Shown here: positions 5,872 through 10,603 of the stretch, one piece after another
How positions within the stretch are numbered: the stretch's first letter is position 1
Layout of the letters: each line of letters opens with the position of its first letter
From: Bryobacterales bacterium
Lineage (GTDB): Bacteria > Acidobacteriota > Terriglobia > Bryobacterales > Bryobacteraceae
Assembly (NCBI GenBank): GCA_003132905.1
Contig: PKZC01000084.1
Coordinates: forward strand, 7,288-17,890
Direction of reading: 5' to 3'
Length of the DNA: 10,603 nucleotides
Notes under the pieces: model-generated
Databases searched by the model: none
Told to the model about the DNA's origin: nothing
The model's input: only the letters and a program-made list of their open reading frames with translations
Position numbers and translations under genes: made by a program

Positions 5872-6481
5872 AAACGTCGTCCCCCTTCCGTCGGAAGAAA
5901 CGCGTCAGCTTTTCACGTAATTGCAGACGCGCGCGCAATAAGCGGCTTTTGACCGCCGGCACCGAAATACCCAGCGCTTCCGCGGCCTCTTCGGTGCTCA
6001 TCTCTTCGATGTCTCGCAATACGAAAACGGTTCGGAAAGCAGGTTTTAGGCTTTCCACCGCCTCGTCCAGGATCTTAGCAAGCTCTTCCCGGGAGTACTG
6101 CTGCTCGGGATTTTCGTCCCAAACGGCGATTTCCCGAACAACGGTGTCCTCTCCGGTATCGAGGGGCTCATCCAGCGAAACCGTCCGGTCGGACTTCCGC
6201 TTGCGCAGCTTCATCAGGGATTCGTTGACGGCAATTCGGACTATCCAGGTATAGAACTTAGATTGGCCCTGGAAGTCTCCTAGGTGCTCGAACGACTTCA
6301 TGAAAGTCTCTTGCAGCACGTCCTCGGCGTCGGAATCGTTCTGCGTAATGTGTTTGGCCAGGCGGTAGATCTTACGGGAGTACCGGTTCACCAGCTCGCT
6401 AAAGGCCGCAATGTCGCCCTCGCGGGCCTTTGCCAGCAACCCGGACTCGTCGAACACCCCTGCTTCAGTAGTGGCAGGCAT
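5858..6481 (-). CDS. ECF-family RNA polymerase sigma factor (second)
   Basis: A 207-residue sigma factor. Region 2 spans about 26-97 (AFSELVNRYSRKIYRLA, SDAEDVLQETFMKSF, FYTWIVRIAVNESLMKLRKRK) and region 4 about 135-193 (LKPAFRTVFVLRDIEEMSTEEAAEALGI with the helix-turn-helix SVPAVKSRLLRARLQLREKL). An acidic linker (about 104-130) joins them. It lacks the regions of primary sigma factors. It overlaps its anti-sigma gene by 14 bases and transcribes away from the accessory insert. The ATG at 6481 has only a weak GAGATGGA upstream. The sequence differs clearly from the sigma factor at 3395-4057, so the two are separate ECF lineages and not a recent duplication. Confidence 0.95.
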   Translation of the reverse strand: MPATTEAGVFDESGLLAKAREGDIAAFSELVNRYSRKIYRLAKHITQNDSDAEDVLQETFMKSFEHLGDFQGQSKFYTWIVRIAVNESLMKLRKRKSDRTVSLDEPLDTGEDTVVREIAVWDENPEQQYSREELAKILDEAVESLKPAFRTVFVLRDIEEMSTEEAAEALGISVPAVKSRLLRARLQLREKLTRFFRRKGDDVFAYL

Positions 6482-6571
6482 TCCATCTCATGGTACCGCA
6501 GTGCCGGGCTGGCTCTTGAATCTGCGGAGGGCGCGAGGGGTCCGACAGGTACGACTTCGACGGCGGAGCCC

Positions 6572-6577
6572 TATAAT
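6572..6577 (+). promoter_or_regulatory. Perfect -10 element (TATAAT) placed for a leaderless mRNA
   Basis: TATAAT ends seven bases before the A of the ATG at 6585, so the predicted start of transcription falls on 6584 or 6585. No clear TTGACA-like box exists 16-18 bases upstream (GTACGA or similar), and no Shine-Dalgarno precedes the ATG. Both points agree with a leaderless transcript. The complementary ATTATA could also serve a leftward promoter toward the sigma gene. Confidence 0.5.
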
Positions 6578-6584
6578 TGGCTTG

Positions 6585-7322
6585 ATGTCTCCCGCCGAAC
6601 GCGATGCGCTCTTGAACAACATCGCTCTGCGATCCTTCCGAGATGTCGCTGATGGCGACTACATCTTGGCGCGGCTGGCCTATCGCGCTGACCTGATATC
6701 GCAGGCACTCTGGAGTAGCCAGCAGGCGATTGAGAAATACATAAAGTGTATCTTGTTGCTCCGCCGGGTCGAATGGAACAAGCCGTGCCACTCGCTGCTG
6801 AAGCCACTCAAGAAGCTTGAAGGCCAGTTTCAATTGCAGGTCTCTGCAGAAACCCGCGAGTTCATGGAATACATCGATAAATACGGCCCGGACCGGTACT
6901 TTATGTTCCCTTATTATGCAGATGGCCTGGAGATCGCGAAGCTGGACAGGGCAGTCTGGGAGATACGCCGATACTGCATTCCCTACAATGGCGGCAGGAG
7001 CCCGAGAGGAACGCCGATCGAAGGGTTGGACATAAAGCATATAGAGGACGCCGCAAGTCGCCCTCCTCAGGCGTATCGCTCACTGTGTCCGGGCCCATTA
7101 GATGCTCTCGTTAAGGGCAAGCGCAATACACTCGCGCGGGCTGCCCTGATAAAGTATAACCTCTACTTCGGCAGCAGTCGTCGCAAATCCGTCAGAATCA
7201 TGCAGCGCTCCCAGTCGGCGAACTCCCTGTTGGCGCTTTACCCAGAGATTGCGGTCGATCTTGGCAAATACGTCTACTTGCCCAAAGAGCTACGTCAAGC
7301 GCCGGCATCAGGCTCCCCTTGA
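6585..7322 (+). CDS. HEPN-domain protein
   Basis: A 245-residue protein. Residues about 18-130 look like a HEPN domain: a helix DYILARLAYRADLISQALW, then SSQQAIEKYIKCILLL (44-59), which is the typical 'QQA-EKYLKA-LL' HEPN pattern, the His69 region CHSLLKPLKKL and a later helix. The usual R-x4-6-H RNase motif is not met (Arg61 to His69 has seven residues between), so nuclease activity is uncertain. The basic C-terminal half (Arg/Lys-rich, 176-210) is unassigned and may bind nucleic acid. The start at 6585 was chosen because the frame upstream runs antisense to the sigma gene and a perfect TATAAT lies seven bases before this ATG. It is convergent with the DUF262-HNH gene. HEPN proteins are common in toxin and phage-defence loci. 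Confidence 0.72.
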   Translation: MSPAERDALLNNIALRSFRDVADGDYILARLAYRADLISQALWSSQQAIEKYIKCILLLRRVEWNKPCHSLLKPLKKLEGQFQLQVSAETREFMEYIDKYGPDRYFMFPYYADGLEIAKLDRAVWEIRRYCIPYNGGRSPRGTPIEGLDIKHIEDAASRPPQAYRSLCPGPLDALVKGKRNTLARAALIKYNLYFGSSRRKSVRIMQRSQSANSLLALYPEIAVDLGKYVYLPKELRQAPASGSP

Positions 7323-7522
7323 CGACGCACCAGCGTCGGCACACAAGGTGCCAGCTGGCGCAAGGAGTTGTCCACAGGCTGAGCCCCTCCCAGCGACCGA
7401 AGTGATTGGCGTCTCCTGCCGAGGGCCGGCGGACCGCACGTGCCGCATCCTCCGCGTGGCAGCGGTCGGGTGTCCCCAACGCGGCTCTTCTGCAAATCCC
7501 GTTGATTCACGGCACGGTCTTG
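7323..7522. other. GC-rich convergent spacer between the HEPN and DUF262-HNH genes
   Basis: 200 bases with no convincing gene. A perfect six-pair inverted repeat CGACGC-ACCA-GCGTCG (7323-7338) begins directly after the HEPN stop codon but has no T-run; it may be the 3' end hairpin of that transcript. One 60-base row here (7381-7440) is about 73% G+C by hand count, well above the genes on either side. A single TTGTCCACA (7368-7376) resembles a DnaA box. Confidence 0.5.
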
Positions 7523-8869
7523 CTAGTTGACGCTTGCTACGTTGCCTTTGGAACGGCTCCAATTGCAATACCTGTGTGTCAGCCTGGCATTCTTGTCGAT
7601 TGTCTTTCCTCCCTGCCAATACTGCTCAATGTGATCAACGGCTGCGTCATCAATGGCCGAGATCTTTTGCTTGCAGATAGCGCAGGTAGGATCTTTCTCG
7701 AAAAGCTCAGTCTTAAGCGCGCCGGAAAAACACCGCGGCTCCAAAGTAATTGGCCCGACAGCCTGCTTCAACGCTGATCTCCAGATCTCGAAGCGTGTCT
7801 CCACTGCCTGCCTTGAGCTCGTCGAGAGCTCAATAGCAGAAATAAACACATCATTATTCGCCATCAGATCGATCAAGGCTTCCCTGATCGCGTCGAGTCT
7901 GGGGTAGATCTGCGGTTTCTCGTATGCCGTGAAACCAAACATCAGCACGTCATACAACGACAAGTTGATCTTCTTCGGTTCCCACCGGCCATTAGCGTCA
8001 TCGCCGTCTCCTCTATAGAAGCGCTTAAACGCATGCTCTCCGAGCAGGCTGAAGGTCAATTGACAAGATTTCTTGAAGGCCTGCCGAACCCTCTCCTGTT
8101 CTGCGGGCGAAATATATTGGTGCTTCTCCATGTCGCTATTCATGAACGATTTCATCGGCGGAGAGTAATGTAGGTAGGTCGCATGATAAAAGGCTGCGAA
8201 TCGCAAGGTCATCTCCACGTCTCGCATGCGCTTGTCGGGGCCGGAAAAGTTCAGAAGCCGCCGAAAATCGGCGTCTTCAGCTAGCTCCTTGAGGAGCTTG
8301 ATATATGGTCCGCGAAATATACAGTTTCTCAATTCCTGGTCGTTAAGGGCTACAGAACCGCTGTTCAGCCGCTCGAAAATCTCAAACTTCAGGTCTTTAT
8401 CCGATTCCCTCTTAATAGTGATCGCACGCAAGGGCGTCTTCTTGATGATTGATTGAGCCTCCCTTGGAAGCTCTGAGAACTTCATCCCATTCAGCGCCTC
8501 CCGAACACGCAGGCCGCTTAGCTTCAGCGTTCCATCCAGAAATTCAAAAAAGGAGGTGAGCCTCTGTTGTCCGTCGATCACTGATTCGTTGCCATTAGGT
8601 TCCTCAGCAAGGTAGATGATTGGGAGCGGTACCCCCAGAAGAACTGACTCGATCAGTCGACTTGATCGCGTAGGATCCCACACGAATTGGCGTTGGAAAT
8701 CGGGCTGCAGACTCAACTCTCCATCTTTGTACCGGTCGTGCAGGTCCTTGATCGTTGGGTCGGAAGATGAGGTGAATATCTTGCGCTCCTCTCCGCGATT
8801 GGCAGCGGGAGCCTCCGCCTGCTCTTCTTCGCCTTCCAGTTCAATTTCGTCGTCGGAGTCAGTTGTCAT
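7523..8869 (-). CDS. DUF262 domain plus C-terminal HNH nuclease (GmrSD/SspE-like defence nuclease candidate)
   Basis: A 448-residue protein. After a strongly acidic N-terminus (about 5-20) comes a DUF262 domain with QPDFQRQFVWDP (about 55-66), the hallmark IDGQQRLTS (98-106) and FERLNSGSVALNDQELRN (165-182). The C-terminus is an HNH nuclease: Cys396-x2-Cys399, Asp412-His413, Asn427 and His432-x2-Cys435-Asn436 in LTHRYCNWSRSKG. The last zinc knuckle has His where many have Cys. In GmrSD and SspE, DUF262 modules couple nucleotide hydrolysis to cutting of modified DNA, so restriction of phage DNA is the leading guess. ATG 8869 is preferred because GGAGAAGAG stands directly upstream; an in-frame ATG at 8908 would add 13 residues. 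The gene is markedly lower in G+C than its flanks. Confidence 0.88.
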   Translation of the reverse strand: MTTDSDDEIELEGEEEQAEAPAANRGEERKIFTSSSDPTIKDLHDRYKDGELSLQPDFQRQFVWDPTRSSRLIESVLLGVPLPIIYLAEEPNGNESVIDGQQRLTSFFEFLDGTLKLSGLRVREALNGMKFSELPREAQSIIKKTPLRAITIKRESDKDLKFEIFERLNSGSVALNDQELRNCIFRGPYIKLLKELAEDADFRRLLNFSGPDKRMRDVEMTLRFAAFYHATYLHYSPPMKSFMNSDMEKHQYISPAEQERVRQAFKKSCQLTFSLLGEHAFKRFYRGDGDDANGRWEPKKINLSLYDVLMFGFTAYEKPQIYPRLDAIREALIDLMANNDVFISAIELSTSSRQAVETRFEIWRSALKQAVGPITLEPRCFSGALKTELFEKDPTCAICKQKISAIDDAAVDHIEQYWQGGKTIDKNARLTHRYCNWSRSKGNVASVN

Positions 8870-9025
8870 CTCTTCTCCGTGGCTTTTGAGTACATCAGCT
8901 TCCGCCATCTTTGAGAGTTGAATAGCGTGGGGCAGTCCGGAACGCGGACAAGACGGCCATACGCCTCCATGATACGGGAACCCACATGCGCGCGTTCAGG
9001 ATCGAGGAAAGGCCAGCCTCCGCCA

Positions 9026-10603
9026 TCAGTCGGATCGCAAGGCCTGCATGACGTCCACTCGCGCGGCGCGCGCGGCGGGAATGACCGATGCGATAACTGC
9101 GGCAGCCAGCAGGATGAAGGCAGAGCCAATGGCAGGCAGTGCGCCCGGCATACGAACACCCTCGAAATAACTGCCCGCCAGACGAGCCAGCGCGAACCCG
9201 CACCCTGCGCCCGCAACCACGCCCACCGCCGCCATCCATGCGCCTTCGGCGATGACTCCCCTCACCAGGTGCCACGGTTGAGATCCAATGGCCAGCCGGA
9301 CTCCAAACTCGCGCGTGCGGCCACTGACCGAAAACGCCAGCACTCCAGCGACGCCCACCACGGCGATGAGGAGCGCCACTCCCGCGAAGACGCCGAATAC
9401 CAGGGTATTCAGACGATCCGGCGTCAGCACTTCGGCCCGCACGTCTTCGAGCGTGGCCGCGCGTTCCACAACCTGATCCGAGGACATTTCACGGATGATA
9501 CGGGTCACTGGCGATACCAGCGCGTAAGGATTCGAGCGCGCATGAATAAACAAACGGCCTCCGCCCAGCTCCTGATCCATAGGATGATATACATTCAGGG
9601 CCGGACCCGGCATCACGTTTTCGTCATCCATGTCGGCGACCACCCCGATAATGCGGCGCGTCTCCGGGCTCACATCGATAAATTTCATGATCGGATCGGT
9701 CCACATCAAGTGATGGTTCACGGCGTCTTGATTGGGGAACATGCGCTGTGCCACGCTCTGGCTGACGATCACCACCGGTTCGCTCTTATCGCGATCGCGA
9801 GCGTCAAAATCGCGGCCGGCGATCAGCGGGACACCCAGCGCTGCGAAGAATCCGGGCGAGACGGAGCGAAACTGCGCGCGCGGATCTTCTTCACCCGCTG
9901 CTTTGATGTGGCCGTCGGCTGAGAATTGAAACCCGGGGCCGAAACTGCCCGCGTCACGCCAGGGGACAACGCTGCCCACTGCCACTCGGTCCACTCCGGG
10001 CAACTCGCCGATCCGCCGGATCGTCTCTTTATAAAAACCGGTGATCTGCTCGGGCGTCTTTCCGTACGACATCACGGGTACGTTGATCGCGAGCACCTGG
10101 TGCATATCGAAGCCGGTTTGCGCAGCTTGCAAGGCAAGCAGCGTCTTGAGCAACATGCTGGCGCCCGCCAGCAACACAAAGCACGCTGCGATTTGGGTGA
10201 CCACAAAGACCCGTTGCCTCCGGCCGGCGCTTCCGGTTACGCGCACACTGCCGCTTGTGAGACTGAATCCATGCGACGCGTCGCCTAACGGAAGGCGCGG
10301 GACAAACGCCAAAAGCACCGCCGAGACAACCGCCAGCACCGCGGCCACCCAGAGCATGCCGGAATCCACTGTAAGATCAAGAGCGCGTACCGAGAAGCGC
10401 GAGGCGTATCGAGCCAAAATAGCAACCATCGGCCGCGCGCTCAGCACACCCAACGCCGCGCCCGCAACGCACAGCAGCAGGCTTTCCGCCAATAGTGTCC
10501 GCCTCAGTGCTCCAGTGCCTGCGCCGAGAGCGGCCCGGATCGCCAGTTCCTGCTGGCGTCCTTCGGCGCGCACCAGCAACAGATTCGCGACGTTGGCGCA
10601 GGC
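9026..10603 (-). CDS. C-terminal part of an ADOP/MacB-type FtsX permease (5' truncated by window)
   Basis: The frame is open to the right edge, so the gene begins outside; 525 residues are visible. The first visible residues ACANVANLLLVRAEGRQQE and LAIRAALGAG are the end of a first FtsX domain. Then come three helices, a periplasmic MacB-like domain (about 160-395, including FFAALGVPLIAGRDFD and VAQRMFPNQD), and a second FtsX domain with helices at about 401-423, 455-480 and 494-512. It ends with the typical PAARAARVDVMQALRSD. Two FtsX domains in one chain without an ATPase beside them fit the acidobacterial duplicated orphan permeases. The substrate is unknown. The 117 bases after its stop lead into the DUF262-HNH gene on the same strand, with no clear terminator. 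Confidence 0.9.
   Translation of the reverse strand, partial: ACANVANLLLVRAEGRQQELAIRAALGAGTGALRRTLLAESLLLCVAGAALGVLSARPMVAILARYASRFSVRALDLTVDSGMLWVAAVLAVVSAVLLAFVPRLPLGDASHGFSLTSGSVRVTGSAGRRQRVFVVTQIAACFVLLAGASMLLKTLLALQAAQTGFDMHQVLAINVPVMSYGKTPEQITGFYKETIRRIGELPGVDRVAVGSVVPWRDAGSFGPGFQFSADGHIKAAGEEDPRAQFRSVSPGFFAALGVPLIAGRDFDARDRDKSEPVVIVSQSVAQRMFPNQDAVNHHLMWTDPIMKFIDVSPETRRIIGVVADMDDENVMPGPALNVYHPMDQELGGGRLFIHARSNPYALVSPVTRIIREMSSDQVVERAATLEDVRAEVLTPDRLNTLVFGVFAGVALLIAVVGVAGVLAFSVSGRTREFGVRLAIGSQPWHLVRGVIAEGAWMAAVGVVAGAGCGFALARLAGSYFEGVRMPGALPAIGSAFILLAAAVIASVIPAARAARVDVMQALRSD

Noticed and set aside
6411..6584. Upstream extension of the HEPN frame to an earlier ATG
   Set aside because: The extension is partly antisense to the sigma gene start, Arg/Ser/Pro-rich, and crosses the perfect TATAAT; the ATG at 6585 fits better.
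7368..7376. DnaA-box-like TTGTCCACA
   Set aside because: A single copy with one mismatch to TTATCCACA and no AT-rich region, box cluster or replication gene nearby, so no origin is called.
6482..9025. Possible mobile element carrying the HEPN/DUF262 pair
   Set aside because: No transposase, integrase or tRNA was seen, and I found no flanking direct or terminal inverted repeats by eye; acquisition is suggested only by composition.
8918..9922. Open frame of 334 codons on the plus strand
   Set aside because: Mostly antisense to the FtsX-type permease; Arg/His-rich composition and no recognisable domain.
1..10603. CRISPR array, tRNA or rRNA genes
   Set aside because: No regularly spaced repeats, and no tRNA- or rRNA-like sequence was recognised on either strand.

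Overview
The window most resembles a chromosome segment of an Acidobacteriota member (Solibacter/Bryobacter-like). This is inferred from the two-part FtsX/MacB-type permease at the right end, which matches the 'ADOP' (acidobacterial duplicated orphan permease) family, together with paired ECF sigma/anti-sigma genes and GC-rich coding. No rRNA or tRNA gene is present, so the taxonomy is inference only.

Left part (1-3245): the tail of an unrecognised membrane protein (+) meets a tight leftward operon, erpA/iscA-like carrier > murQ > murA > rhodanese. It runs from a good sigma70-type promoter at 3217-3245 (TTGCGA-17-GATAAT). It combines Fe-S cluster delivery, MurNAc-6-P recycling, the first committed step of peptidoglycan synthesis and a sulfurtransferase-fold protein. 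murA and the rhodanese gene overlap by four bases (ATGA).

Middle (3246-6481): two ECF sigma/anti-sigma modules lie around a regulatory centre. The rightward module is sigma factor, then a membrane anti-sigma with a zinc-binding ZAS motif, then a membrane-anchored Spy/CpxP/CnrX-like LTPEQ-repeat protein; it looks like an envelope- or metal-stress circuit. The leftward module is a second sigma factor overlapping a small soluble zinc-binding anti-sigma. Between them a promoter (5108-5137) drives a roughly 130-nt structured leader. Parts of the leader resemble the SAM-I/SAM-IV riboswitch core, and it ends in a strong intrinsic terminator just before a 95-aa protein of unknown function with an ACT/ferredoxin-like look.

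Right part (6482-9025): an apparent accessory insert of lower GC holds a HEPN-domain protein (+, probably leaderless) convergent with a DUF262+HNH nuclease (-, GmrSD/SspE-like architecture). They are separated by a GC-rich 200-bp spacer. This pair is the best candidate for a little-described defence locus. From 9026 to the right edge lies the C-terminal part of the ADOP-type permease, running leftward and cut by the window end.
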